A DNA stretch of 18,954 bases, taken from assembly GCA_019347855.1 (NCBI GenBank), contig JAHWKO010000045.1:1-18954 (forward strand). Reading direction: 5' to 3'. The notes beneath the pieces were generated by a model, which saw only the letters and a list, made by a program, of their open reading frames with translations, ran no database searches and was not told the DNA's origin. The translations under genes were made by a program, and so were the position numbers. How positions within the stretch are numbered: the first letter of the stretch is position 1; the number at the start of each line of letters is the position of its first letter. The stretch is from Actinomycetota bacterium (GTDB lineage Bacteria > Actinomycetota > Nitriliruptoria > Nitriliruptorales > JAHWKO01). Shown here in pieces: positions 1 to 6,987 of this stretch.

Positions 1-218
1 AGCAGGCGCTCGACGCCGCCGCCGGCTACGCGGCCGGTCCGTTCGCGCTGCGTCTCGCCAAGCAGGCGATCCAGGACGGGATCGAGACCTCGCTGGACCA
101 GGGGCTCCGGCTCGAGGCGTCGCTGTTCGCCGAGTGCTTCGCCACGGACGACGCGGACATCGGCATCGAGAGCTTCATCGAGAACGGGCCCGGCCAGGCC
201 GAGTTCACGGGCCGCTGA
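1..218 (+). CDS. Enoyl-CoA hydratase/isomerase family protein, C-terminal part (5' truncated by window)
   Basis: The open frame enters at base 3 and gives 71 residues before a TGA at 216-218. The text matches the C-terminal end of crotonase-fold enoyl-CoA hydratases: a Pro-Phe-Ala-Leu-Arg-Leu-Ala-Lys stretch, then an 'AIQDG' helix, 'GLRLEASLF', 'CFATDDADIGIESFIENG', and a final Phe-Thr-Gly-Arg before the stop. Members hydrate 2-enoyl-CoA in fatty-acid beta-oxidation in the cytoplasm. The active-site glutamates and oxyanion hole lie upstream of the window, so catalytic competence cannot be judged. The stop codon sits inside the ribosome site of the next methyltransferase gene, so the two are probably one transcript. 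Position and orientation match echA17 (Rv3039c) of M. tuberculosis. The family call is firm; the substrate is unknown. Confidence 0.85.
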   Translation, partial: QALDAAAGYAAGPFALRLAKQAIQDGIETSLDQGLRLEASLFAECFATDDADIGIESFIENGPGQAEFTGR

Positions 219-228
219 GGAGGGCACG

Positions 229-1137
229 GTGCAGGACACCGCCGAGATCAAACGCAAGCAGGCCGACTACCACGACTGGGAGGCCGGCACCTACGACGAC
301 AAGTTCTCGATCTCCTACGACGAGCGCTGCATCGAGTACGCGCGCGACCGGTTCCGCAAGGTCGCCGATGCGGACCTCAGCTACGAACGCGTCCTCGAGG
401 TCGGGGCGGGGACCGGGTTCTTCCTGATCAACCTGTGGCAAGCCGGGTACGTAGGCGGCGACGCGCACGCCACCGACATCTCCGAGGGGATGCTGCAGGT
501 GTGCAAGCGCAACGCCGCGAACCACGGCCTGGAGGTCGAGATCCGGCAGGGCGACGCCGAGGCCCTGCCGTACGAGGACGATCGCTTCGACCTCGTGGTC
601 GGGCACGCGTTCCTGCACCACCTCCCCGATCCGGAAGCGGCGCTCGCGGAGATGTACCGCGTGCTCGCCCCGGGCGGGACGCTCGTGATCGCGGGTGAAC
701 CGACCCTGTGGGGCGACCGGATCCTGCAACGGATCAAGCGCGGGACCTACCTGGGCCTCCGAGCCGTCACCGCGGTGCCGTTCCTCCGCGACTGGCGCAA
801 GGAGCACCACCACGACGGCGAGGACGCGGACGTCGCCGCGCTCGAGTGGGAGGTCGACCTGCACACGTTCGTGCCGTCCGATGTCGAGGACATCGCGACA
901 CGGGTCGGTCTCCGGGACGTCCGGGTCGTCACCGAGGACCTCACGGCCAGCTGGTTCGGCTGGATCATACGCACGATCGAAGGTTCGGTCGCGGACGGCA
1001 AGTTGCCTACGGGCTGGTATTTCTTCGCGTACCGCAACTACCTGCGTCTCCAACGTCTCGACGAGGCGGTGCTGTCCCGGTTCGTCCCGCGGGACCTCTT
1101 CTACAACGTCGTCCTGCACGGCCGGAAGCCGGCGTAG
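229..1137 (+). CDS. Class I SAM-dependent methyltransferase (Rv3038c-like)
   Basis: A 302-residue protein. The GTG at 229 is chosen because a GAGGAGGG ribosome site (217-224) lies just upstream and overlaps the stop of the preceding gene. The SAM-binding glycine loop (motif I) is VLEVGAGTG at residues 55-63. An acidic residue follows in 'ATDISEGM' (81-88), and 'LVVGHAFLHHLPDP' (122-135) with 'RVLAPGGTLVIAGEP' completes the Rossmann core. The N-terminal 'YDDKFSISYDERC' and C-terminal 'FYNVVLHGRKP' resemble what I recall of mycobacterial Rv3038c, which also follows an enoyl-CoA hydratase gene. The substrate is not shown by sequence. Its place beside a sugar-type acyltransferase and near the alpha-glucan genes makes an O-methyltransferase for a glycan or lipid plausible, but that is inference. 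The acyltransferase ATG follows the stop by only 5 bases, suggesting co-translation. Confidence 0.85.
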   Translation: MQDTAEIKRKQADYHDWEAGTYDDKFSISYDERCIEYARDRFRKVADADLSYERVLEVGAGTGFFLINLWQAGYVGGDAHATDISEGMLQVCKRNAANHGLEVEIRQGDAEALPYEDDRFDLVVGHAFLHHLPDPEAALAEMYRVLAPGGTLVIAGEPTLWGDRILQRIKRGTYLGLRAVTAVPFLRDWRKEHHHDGEDADVAALEWEVDLHTFVPSDVEDIATRVGLRDVRVVTEDLTASWFGWIIRTIEGSVADGKLPTGWYFFAYRNYLRLQRLDEAVLSRFVPRDLFYNVVLHGRKPA

Positions 1138-1142
1138 CGGCG

Positions 1143-2015
1143 ATGGCGGCGGAACCCGACCGGCTCGACGAGGACCTCCTCGACGAAGCGCTCCGCCACC
1201 ACGTGGGGCGCACGGTCGGGGCGACCGTCGCCGCCGAGGGACAACGCCGCGCTGCCCACGTCGTCGCGGACACGGTCGGCGGCACCGACCTCGAGCGGTC
1301 GCTGCGGCTGCGGCCGCCGCCCCGCCTCGAGTACCCCCGGTGGGGCTGGCGTCAGGCGATCCGCTTCGCGGTGGAGCGGCGCATGTACACGAACCAGTAC
1401 CGCCGCCTGTTCGCCCGGTACCTCTGGCACCGCATCGTCGACCGGCACGTCACCTACCAGGGCGTGGTCTTCACCGGGAAGCGCGTGGAGTTCCACGCGC
1501 GCCCCGGCTACGGCCGGATCGTGCTCGGGCCGTGGTGCTGGATCGGCAACGACAACAAGCTCCGGGCACACGAGGGCCAGCTCACGCTCGGGCCGAAGGT
1601 GGTGATGGGGCGTGACAACGTCATCAACGCCTACCTCGACATCGAGGTCGGCGGCGCCTCGATCCTGGCCGACTGGATCTACATCTGCGACTTCGACCAC
1701 CGGTTCGACCGGCTCGACATCCCGATCAAGGACCAGGGCATCGTGAAGTCGCCCGTCCGGATCGGCCGGGACGTGTGGATCGGCGAGAAGGCCAGCGTCC
1801 TGCGGGGCGTGGACGTGGGTGACGGCTCGGTGATCGCGAGCCACTGCCTCGTGAACAAGGACATCCCGCCGTTCTCGATCGCGGTCGGGGTGCCGGCCCG
1901 GGTCGTGCGGTCTCGCTTGCCGAAGGGCATGGAGCCCGAGGAGGCCCTGGCCCTGCAGCGTGCCGGCCAGCCGATCCCGGGTGATCCCCTCGAGGGTCCG
2001 GCGGCTCACCGGTGA
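1143..2015 (+). CDS. Left-handed beta-helix (hexapeptide) acyltransferase, Rv3034c/maltose O-acetyltransferase type
   Basis: A 290-residue protein starting at ATG 1143, 5 bases after the methyltransferase stop. An upstream in-frame extension back to 708 overlaps that gene and is rejected. Residues 1-120 form a basic, aromatic alpha-helical head. Residues 124-258 carry imperfect hexapeptide turns of the beta-helix ('IVLGPW', 'LTLGPK', 'VVMGRD', 'VRIGRD', 'VWIGEK', 'SVLRGV'). His186 in 'CDFDHRFD' is in the position of the catalytic His of the maltose/galactoside acetyltransferase family, and 'IPPFSIAVGVPARVV' is the usual C-terminal closing motif. Such enzymes transfer acetyl or short acyl groups from CoA to sugar hydroxyls in the cytoplasm. 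The 'RAHEG', 'GRDNVIN.YLDIE' and 'IKDQGIVKSPVRIG' segments strongly resemble my recollection of Rv3034c in the mycobacterial MGLP locus, so acylation of a methylated glucan is the favoured role. Confidence 0.85.
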   Translation: MAAEPDRLDEDLLDEALRHHVGRTVGATVAAEGQRRAAHVVADTVGGTDLERSLRLRPPPRLEYPRWGWRQAIRFAVERRMYTNQYRRLFARYLWHRIVDRHVTYQGVVFTGKRVEFHARPGYGRIVLGPWCWIGNDNKLRAHEGQLTLGPKVVMGRDNVINAYLDIEVGGASILADWIYICDFDHRFDRLDIPIKDQGIVKSPVRIGRDVWIGEKASVLRGVDVGDGSVIASHCLVNKDIPPFSIAVGVPARVVRSRLPKGMEPEEALALQRAGQPIPGDPLEGPAAHR

Positions 2016-2042
2016 GCGACGCGACGCAGGAGCGGCGCGAGA

Positions 2043-2073
2043 GTCGCTGTCTTGGGTCACCCAAGACTGCGAC
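2043..2073. promoter_or_regulatory. 31-base near-perfect inverted repeat directly upstream of an SD site
   Basis: The left arm GTCGCTGTCTTGGGT (2043-2057) and right arm ACCCAAGACTGCGAC (2059-2073) pair at 14 of 15 positions around a single central base, C2058. The right arm ends at the base immediately before the GGAGGT ribosome site (2074-2079) of the GTG at 2086. As RNA it could fold into a long stem that may limit access to the ribosome site. As DNA it could be a large operator. It could also be a tail-less terminator for the acyltransferase transcript, since no T-run follows. The symmetry is certain; the function is not. Confidence 0.8.
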
Positions 2074-2085
2074 GGAGGTGGACGC

Positions 2086-3108
2086 GTGAGCGACGAGGAG
2101 AGTTGGGGGCGGACCATGTCGGGCGGGCGCAGCCTCTGGGTCCGGTTCAAGGAGGGCCTGTTCGGCGGGCCACGCCGACTCGGGTTCTGGACCGTCCCGC
2201 TGTTCGTCGCGGTCGGCTTGCTCGGGGCCGTGCTGGCCGGGTCGCTCGCGGCGGTCTACTACGCGCAGAAGGTCGACGCGCTGCGGGCCGAGACCGAGGG
2301 CGCACGACGCGACCTCGCCACCGCCGTGGAGCAGGTCAGCGAGGCTGCCGAGCAGGCGCGCACCGACATCCAGGACGAGGTCGCCGCGGTCCGTGACGAG
2401 CTGGCCGTCACGCCTCCGATCGAGGACGCCACGGCCGCGGGGATCGCGTCGGTCCAGGCGGTCGTCGTCGTCCGCCCCGCGGAGGAGCCCTCGCCGCCCC
2501 CTGCCGGACCCGGGGGCACGGAGGAGCCCCAGGAGCCGGCCCGCCCCGCCGAGAGGGTGATCCGGACCGGATCGGCCTTCGCCGTCGTCGTGGGCGAGGG
2601 CCAGGCGTTCTTCGTCACCACGTTCGCCGTGGTGGCGGACCCGCAACGGCCGGGGTTCCCGGTCGGACAGGCCGAACTGACCTACGGCGGGGCCACCGTG
2701 GGGGCGGAGGTCCACTCGTGGGACGCCGACCGCGATCTCGCGTTGCTGCGGGTGACCGGGCTCCCCAGGGTCGAGGTGCCCGAGTGGCGTCCCGAGGACG
2801 ACGAGGTGACGACCGGGGCGCGGCTCTTCGCGGTCGGCCTCACCCCGACCGGGACGCTGAGCCAGGTCGGGGTGTCGGTGGGAGCCGCAGAGCCCGGGGC
2901 GTTGCTGCTCGACACCGCGCTGCCCGACGTGGCCCGTGGGGGCCCGGTGGTCGACGGCGGAGGCCGCGTGGTCGCGGTCGCGTCCACGTCCTACGCCCCC
3001 TACGGGGCGGGCGGGGCGGCGAACCCGGCCATCCCCGTCCGCGTGTTGTGCGAGTCGCTGATCCGCTGCGGCGCGGGTGACGTCGGCGAGGGGGGCGGCG
3101 GGGAGTAG
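2086..3108 (+). CDS. Membrane-anchored HtrA/trypsin-fold protein lacking catalytic His and Ser (pseudoprotease)
   Basis: A 340-residue protein. The GTG at 2086 is chosen for the GGAGGT site at 2074-2079 with a 6-base spacer. A basic cytoplasmic N-terminus is followed by one transmembrane helix (about 36-59), a heptad-like Glu/Asp/Ala/Arg coiled coil (about 60-107), a Pro/Glu-rich linker (132-156) and a trypsin-like domain from about 157. Compared with HtrA/DegP, 'GSAFAVV' (162-168) opens the barrel. The His motif reads VTTFAVV with Ala181 where His is expected. 'DADRDLALLRV' keeps Asp217. The usual Gly-Asn-Ser-Gly-Gly-Pro reads ARGGPVVD with Arg284 in place of Ser. It should therefore fold outside the membrane but not cleave peptides. 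No PDZ domain is visible. It may act as a sensor, scaffold or inhibitor, which is inference. It ends 18 bases from the convergent PBP gene. Confidence 0.7.
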   Translation: MSDEESWGRTMSGGRSLWVRFKEGLFGGPRRLGFWTVPLFVAVGLLGAVLAGSLAAVYYAQKVDALRAETEGARRDLATAVEQVSEAAEQARTDIQDEVAAVRDELAVTPPIEDATAAGIASVQAVVVVRPAEEPSPPPAGPGGTEEPQEPARPAERVIRTGSAFAVVVGEGQAFFVTTFAVVADPQRPGFPVGQAELTYGGATVGAEVHSWDADRDLALLRVTGLPRVEVPEWRPEDDEVTTGARLFAVGLTPTGTLSQVGVSVGAAEPGALLLDTALPDVARGGPVVDGGGRVVAVASTSYAPYGAGGAANPAIPVRVLCESLIRCGAGDVGEGGGGE

Positions 3109-3126
3109 CGCGGGCTGCAAGCCGTG

Positions 3127-5346
3127 CTAGCCGTCGTCGTCGCACCCACTGGTCACGACCGGTGGGAGGCACGTCCCACCGTCGTCCGACTCACCGTCGC
3201 TCGGGCTCTCGTCGGGGGATGGGCTCTCGGACGGTTCACCGTCGGTGTCCTCGCCGTCATCGGTGCCCGCGTCGGTCCCCCCGTCGGACCCTCCGGTGTC
3301 GTCCCCGGTCGGTCCGTCCGTCGGGGTCGCCGAGGAGGTAGGAGCCGGCGGCGGGGGGCTCACGCGCATCGCCGGCCGTACGCCCCGGCCGTCCGTGCCG
3401 AACTCGCCCGGTTCCGGGAAGTCCTCGGGCGCGACGTCCTCGAGGATCGCCGCCGCGGCGTCCCGCCACGTCAGCGCTGGGATGCTGCCGCCGGTGACCC
3501 GCGCCCACACCCGATCGGCTCCGCGGATGTTCCGCAACGACCGAACGGAGTCGGTGTGTCCGACCCATATCGCCATCGCCAGGTTCGGGGTGTACCCGCC
3601 GAACCAGGCGTTCTCGTACTCGTTCGCGGTCCCCGTCTTGCCCGCCTGGGGGCGTCCGATCTGGGCCCGCGTCCCGGTCCCTCGGGACACGACGTCCTGC
3701 AGTACCTGGGTCGTGGTCCGGGCGATGTTCGCGTCGATCGCCCCGTGACAGCGGCCGTCGTCGTGGGCGACGAGTTCCTCAGGACGGCTCTCGAGGAGGT
3801 CCTCCGGTGGCTGGCGTTCGATCGGCGGGTCCAGCACCGACCCGTCGGGTCCCCGCACCTCGAGGATCGTCCGAACGGGGCAGGAGACGCCGTCGTTCGC
3901 CAGTGTCGCGAAGGTCGAGCCCACGTCGAGGACGGTCGGTCCGATGCCGAGGGCCGGATCGACGTCCGGGGCGCCAAGCGCGATCGACAGCCCGACATCG
4001 AGCCCGTCGTCCGGGTTCTCGAGCGGACTCCGGACCCCCGCCCGGTGCAGGATGTCGATGATCGCGGGCACCCCCACGTCCTCCGCGACCTGCACGTAGA
4101 CCGTGTTCACCGACCGCACGAGCGCCTCGCGCATCGTGATGCGTCCGTACCCCGAGCCGCCGTAGTTGCGGAAGGCCTTGTCGCCGATGCGCAGGCTCGA
4201 GGGCCCCCGGTAGCGAGCCTGGGAGCGGATCCCCTGCTCGAGCGCGCTCGCGAACACGAACGGCTTCCACACCGAGCCCACCTGGAAACGGCCCTGGGTC
4301 GCGAGGTTGACCTGGTTGGTCGCGAAGTCCCGGCCGCCGTACAGCGCCAGCAGGTCGCCCGTCCGCGGGTCGATCGCGACCGCGCCGGCGTCGACCGACG
4401 GGTCACCTTCCTGCGGCGGCACGTTGGCCTGGACCGCGGCGAGGAGCTGCTCCTGCGACGCCGGGTCCACCGTGGTCGCGACGGTGAGGCCACCCTGCAG
4501 GACCCGTTCCTCGCCGTAGGTGTCCACCAGGAGGCGGCGCACGTGCTCCACGAAGTGCGGGAACCGGGTGGGCGGCCGCTCGATCGGTCGGATCTCGACG
4601 TGGGCCGCGAGGGCCCGGTCGGCCTCCCCCGCCGTGATCATGCCCAGCTGCCGCATGTTGCGGATCACGGCGTCCGCTCGGGCGTCCGCGCCGTCGGGGT
4701 CGTCGCGGGGGTTGCGCCGGGACGGGGCCGGGAGGAGCTGGGCGAGCAGCGCGCCCTGCTCGATCGACAGCTCCGAAGCGGGCACGCCGAAGTAGGTGAG
4801 GGCGGCGGCCTCGATGCCGTAGGCGCCCTCGCCGAAGTAGGTGGCGTTGAGGTAGCGCTCCAGGATCTCGTCCTTCTCGAGCTCACGTTCGAGCTGGATC
4901 GAGATCACCGCCTCGCGGACCTTGCGCATGATGGTGCGATCCGCATCGGTGAAGGCGTTCTTGACGTACTGCTGGGTCAACGTGGACCCGCCCTGGCTCA
5001 TCGCGCCGGTGCGGACGTTCGTCACGACCGCGCGGAGCAAGCCGACAGGGTCGACGCCCTCGTGCTCGTAGAAGCGGGCGTCCTCGCTGGCGACCACGGC
5101 GTCGATCGCGTCCTGGCTCACGCGGTCGAGCGGGATCTCCTGGCGGTCGACCTCGGCGGTGAGGCGGGTCAGCAGGCTGCCGTCACGGGCGACGATGCTC
5201 GTCGGCCCCGACAGCTGGGCGGCCTCCGGGATCTCCCAGCGCACGTGCAGCGCGAGCCACGCGAAGAACCCGATGAGCACGACCGCACCCAGGATCGAGC
5301 TGAACCCGATCCCGACGATGCGCCGGACGATCCGCCATCCGTTCAC
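3127..5346 (-). CDS. Class A penicillin-binding protein (GT51 glycosyltransferase plus transpeptidase)
   Basis: A 739-residue protein that polymerises lipid II and cross-links peptidoglycan at the outer membrane face. A transmembrane helix lies at about 12-33. The GT51 domain has 'SEDARFYEHEG' (87-97, catalytic Glu88), 'QGGSTLTQQYVKN' (118-130) and 'RKVREAVISIQLE' with 'RYLNATYFG'. The transpeptidase domain has SVWK (Ser358, Lys361), SVN (412-414) and KTG (570-572). All core motifs are present. Residues from about 660 form a Pro/Ser/Thr/Asp/Gly-rich tail that ends with two cysteines (Cys726, Cys735) and an Asp run. No PASTA domain is seen. The GTG start at 5346 follows a TACCCT box by 6 bases and has no SD, suggesting leaderless transcription. 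It is divergent from the DUF2905 gene and convergent with the pseudoprotease gene. The family call is firm; which PBP paralogue it is remains uncertain. Confidence 0.95.
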   Translation of the reverse strand: MNGWRIVRRIVGIGFSSILGAVVLIGFFAWLALHVRWEIPEAAQLSGPTSIVARDGSLLTRLTAEVDRQEIPLDRVSQDAIDAVVASEDARFYEHEGVDPVGLLRAVVTNVRTGAMSQGGSTLTQQYVKNAFTDADRTIMRKVREAVISIQLERELEKDEILERYLNATYFGEGAYGIEAAALTYFGVPASELSIEQGALLAQLLPAPSRRNPRDDPDGADARADAVIRNMRQLGMITAGEADRALAAHVEIRPIERPPTRFPHFVEHVRRLLVDTYGEERVLQGGLTVATTVDPASQEQLLAAVQANVPPQEGDPSVDAGAVAIDPRTGDLLALYGGRDFATNQVNLATQGRFQVGSVWKPFVFASALEQGIRSQARYRGPSSLRIGDKAFRNYGGSGYGRITMREALVRSVNTVYVQVAEDVGVPAIIDILHRAGVRSPLENPDDGLDVGLSIALGAPDVDPALGIGPTVLDVGSTFATLANDGVSCPVRTILEVRGPDGSVLDPPIERQPPEDLLESRPEELVAHDDGRCHGAIDANIARTTTQVLQDVVSRGTGTRAQIGRPQAGKTGTANEYENAWFGGYTPNLAMAIWVGHTDSVRSLRNIRGADRVWARVTGGSIPALTWRDAAAAILEDVAPEDFPEPGEFGTDGRGVRPAMRVSPPPPAPTSSATPTDGPTGDDTGGSDGGTDAGTDDGEDTDGEPSESPSPDESPSDGESDDGGTCLPPVVTSGCDDDG

Positions 5347-5352
5347 GCCGGA

Positions 5353-5358
5353 AGGGTA
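5353..5358 (-). promoter_or_regulatory. Putative -10 box (TACCCT) for a leaderless PBP transcript
   Basis: On the minus strand TACCCT ends 6 bases before the GTG start at 5346. It fits the actinobacterial TAnnnT -10 form, with transcription predicted to begin at or next to the start codon. No clear -35 box is visible and there is no SD sequence. The same spacing recurs at five other starts in the window. Confidence 0.5.
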
Positions 5359-5393
5359 GGTGTCCCGAGGGGCAGGGACCGCACGGCGCGGCG

Positions 5394-5399
5394 TACCCT
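5394..5399 (+). promoter_or_regulatory. Putative -10 box (TACCCT) for a leaderless DUF2905 transcript
   Basis: TACCCT ends 6 bases before the GTG at 5406, exactly the arrangement seen for the divergent PBP gene on the other strand. No SD and no convincing -35 element are visible in the 59-base divergent gap. Confidence 0.5.
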
Positions 5400-5405
5400 C
5401 AGCCC

Positions 5406-5621
5406 GTGAACCGGACCGCTGGACTGATCGTCATCGCGCTGGGTGTCGGCGCGGTCGTCGTGGGGGTCCTGATCTGGAGCGGGGCGCTCTCGTGGTTCGG
5501 CAGGTTGCCTGGCGACATCCGCATCGAGGGCGAGAACACCCGCGTGTACATCCCCCTCGTCTCGATGCTCGTCGTGTCGCTCGTCCTGACGCTGATCGTG
5601 AACCTCATCAGCCGGCTCTGA
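5406..5621 (+). CDS. Small DUF2905 membrane protein
   Basis: A 71-residue protein with two hydrophobic helices (about 5-25 and 48-68) separated by a short loop containing 'GRLPGDIRIEGENTRVYIP'. The Gly-Arg-Leu-Pro-Gly-Asp-Ile plus Asn-Thr-Arg-x-Tyr pattern is the hallmark of the DUF2905 family, whose usual length is about 65-75 residues, so the gene is complete. Its biochemical role is unknown. The GTG start at 5406 is supported by the upstream TACCCT box rather than an SD site. It is divergently transcribed from the PBP gene across 59 bases and ends 8 bases before the convergent glycosyltransferase gene. Shared promoter space with a cell-wall synthase is only weak evidence for an envelope role. 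Confidence 0.9.
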   Translation: MNRTAGLIVIALGVGAVVVGVLIWSGALSWFGRLPGDIRIEGENTRVYIPLVSMLVVSLVLTLIVNLISRL

Positions 5622-5629
5622 GGGCTCGG

Positions 5630-6901
5630 TCAGCCAGCGATGTCGTCCTGGAGGATCCGAGCACGCTCGAGCAGCGCTCGGAGTGGCGGGCGCGGGTCCG
5701 GGTCGCCCCGGAGCTCCTGCTCCTCGGTTACGGCCTGGGAGTAGACCTCGCTCGTCCGACGGGCGACCGCGGCCCAGTCGTAGCGACGTTCGATGACGTC
5801 CGCAGCGCGGTCCACGAGCCGTTGGGACAGCTGGGCGTCGGTGAGCACGTCGATCAGGGCGTCGGCCAACCCCTCGGGGTCCTCGGGTTCGAAGCGCAAC
5901 CCCGCCCCACCTCTGGCGATCTCGCGCAGCCCTCCAGTGTCGCCGACGACCACCGGCGTCCCGCAGGCCATCGCTTCGATCGCGACCAGCCCGAACGGTT
6001 CGTAGATGCTGGGGGTCACTGCCACGTCCGCCGCTCCGTAGTGCAGCCGGAGCTCGCGGTCCTCGAGGAAGCCGGTGAACTCGACCCGCCGGGTCAGCTT
6101 GAGCGTCCGCACGAGCTTGCGCAGCTCGGCTAGGTACGAGCCCTCGCCGGCGACGAAGAACCGGACCGGCCCGACCTCGTCAAGGATCCGTTCCATGGCG
6201 TGCAGGACCGTCTGCACACCCTTCTCCCACTCGAGTCGGCCGGCGAACACCACCATCCGCTCCCCACGGCGCAGCACCTCCCTCCGGAAGGCCGCGACCG
6301 CGTCGCCCGGCAAGCGGAAGTCCTCGACGGCGACCCCGTTCGGGACCACGTCGATCTTCTCGGCCGGTAGCTCGAAGAGCGTCGCGACCTGCCGCTTCAT
6401 GTACCGGGAGCAGGTGATGACCCTCCGCGCCTCGTAGGTGAGCCACCACTCGACCTGGTGGATCACCTTGCTGAGCTCGGATGGCAGGCTGCCCTGGTGC
6501 CGGCCGTACTCGGTGGCGTGGATCGTCGCGACCAAGGGGAGGTCGTGGCTGGCCTTCAAGCCCGCGGCGGCGTACGCGACGAGCCAGTCGTGCGCGTGGA
6601 TCACGTCGATGTCGTGTTCGCGCATCAGGCGTGCGCCCGCGGACTGCAGCCCGATGTCGAGCGCCATCACCCACGCAACGAGGTGGTCGGTGTCGAACGG
6701 GATCCGCGGCGGCGGTTCGTTGACCCGCACGATGTGCACGTCCTGAACCCACTCGTCGGCGGGAGCGTCTCCGTCGCCGCGGGTGAGCACGTGCACCTCG
6801 TGACCCTGGGCGGCGAGGTGTCGCGACAGCGCCGCCGTGTGCCGCCCCAACCCACCGACGATAACGGGCGGGTGTTCCCAGGAAAGCAGCAGGACGCGCA
6901 C
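5630..6901 (-). CDS. GT4 family alpha-glucan glycosyltransferase (Rv3032-like)
   Basis: A 423-residue GT-B enzyme. The N-terminal domain begins 'MRVLLLSWEHPPVIVGGLGRH' with the donor/acceptor glycine loop GGLGR at 16-20, then 'VIHAHDWLVAYAAAG' (100-114) and 'TIHATEYGRHQG' (126-137). The C-terminal domain carries 'FAGRLEWEKGV' (219-229, with Arg222 and Lys227 for the nucleotide-sugar phosphates) and the retaining-GT EX7E motif from Glu301 to Glu309. These segments closely resemble my recollection of Rv3032, the alpha-(1->4)-glucosyltransferase that elongates mycobacterial MGLP and contributes to glycogen. It probably extends an alpha-1,4-glucan from ADP- or UDP-glucose in the cytoplasm. The GTG start at 6901 is preceded by TAGCAT with a 7-base gap. 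In mycobacteria its partner branching enzyme is adjacent; here a DUF222 gene lies between them. Donor specificity is not visible. Confidence 0.88.
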   Translation of the reverse strand: MRVLLLSWEHPPVIVGGLGRHTAALSRHLAAQGHEVHVLTRGDGDAPADEWVQDVHIVRVNEPPPRIPFDTDHLVAWVMALDIGLQSAGARLMREHDIDVIHAHDWLVAYAAAGLKASHDLPLVATIHATEYGRHQGSLPSELSKVIHQVEWWLTYEARRVITCSRYMKRQVATLFELPAEKIDVVPNGVAVEDFRLPGDAVAAFRREVLRRGERMVVFAGRLEWEKGVQTVLHAMERILDEVGPVRFFVAGEGSYLAELRKLVRTLKLTRRVEFTGFLEDRELRLHYGAADVAVTPSIYEPFGLVAIEAMACGTPVVVGDTGGLREIARGGAGLRFEPEDPEGLADALIDVLTDAQLSQRLVDRAADVIERRYDWAAVARRTSEVYSQAVTEEQELRGDPDPRPPLRALLERARILQDDIAG

Positions 6902-6908
6902 GGTCCTG

Positions 6909-6914
6909 ATGCTA
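6909..6914 (-). promoter_or_regulatory. Putative -10 box (TAGCAT) for a leaderless GT4 transcript
   Basis: On the minus strand TAGCAT ends 7 bases before the GTG start at 6901. An AGGA lies only 2 bases from the GTG, too close for a normal SD site. A private promoter here would let the glycosyltransferase be expressed even though the DUF222 gene separates it from the rest of its operon. Confidence 0.45.
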
Positions 6915-6987
6915 GGTGATGCCCCCAGACCGACCGACCTCGCAGGACCTAGGTGGGCATGGGACGGGGACGGGTGATGGTCGGTGG

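Noticed and set aside
205..1119. Long open frame on the minus strand opposite the methyltransferase
   Set aside because: High-GC shadow of the plus-strand gene; Arg/Val/Asp-rich with no recognisable domain, while the plus-strand frame has clear SAM motifs.
708..1142. In-frame 5' extension of the acyltransferase through the methyltransferase gene
   Set aside because: The extension is an out-of-frame reading of the methyltransferase; the ATG at 1143 begins family-like sequence right after the upstream stop.
1101..3120. Minus-strand open frames of roughly 350 and 460 codons opposite the acyltransferase and pseudoprotease genes
   Set aside because: Composition is typical of antisense frames in GC-rich DNA, with no motifs and no start context.
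3109..3126. GGCT-GCA-AGCC hairpin between the convergent pseudoprotease and PBP genes
   Set aside because: Four-base stem without a T-run; too weak to call a terminator.
5362..5379. GTCCC/GGGAC inverted repeat between the PBP and DUF2905 genes
   Set aside because: Only 5-base arms; not distinguishable from chance at this base composition.
3124..6133. Plus-strand open frames of about 760 and 257 codons opposite the PBP and GT4 genes
   Set aside because: Both are shadows; the minus-strand genes carry complete catalytic motif sets.
6912..6955. Direct repeat CTAGGTG (6912-6918 and 6949-6955) and inverted pair GGTCCT/AGGACC flanking it
   Set aside because: Short arms in a GC-rich gap; could be att-like remnants of the DUF222 insertion, but nothing matching is seen at the other side near 8435-8520.
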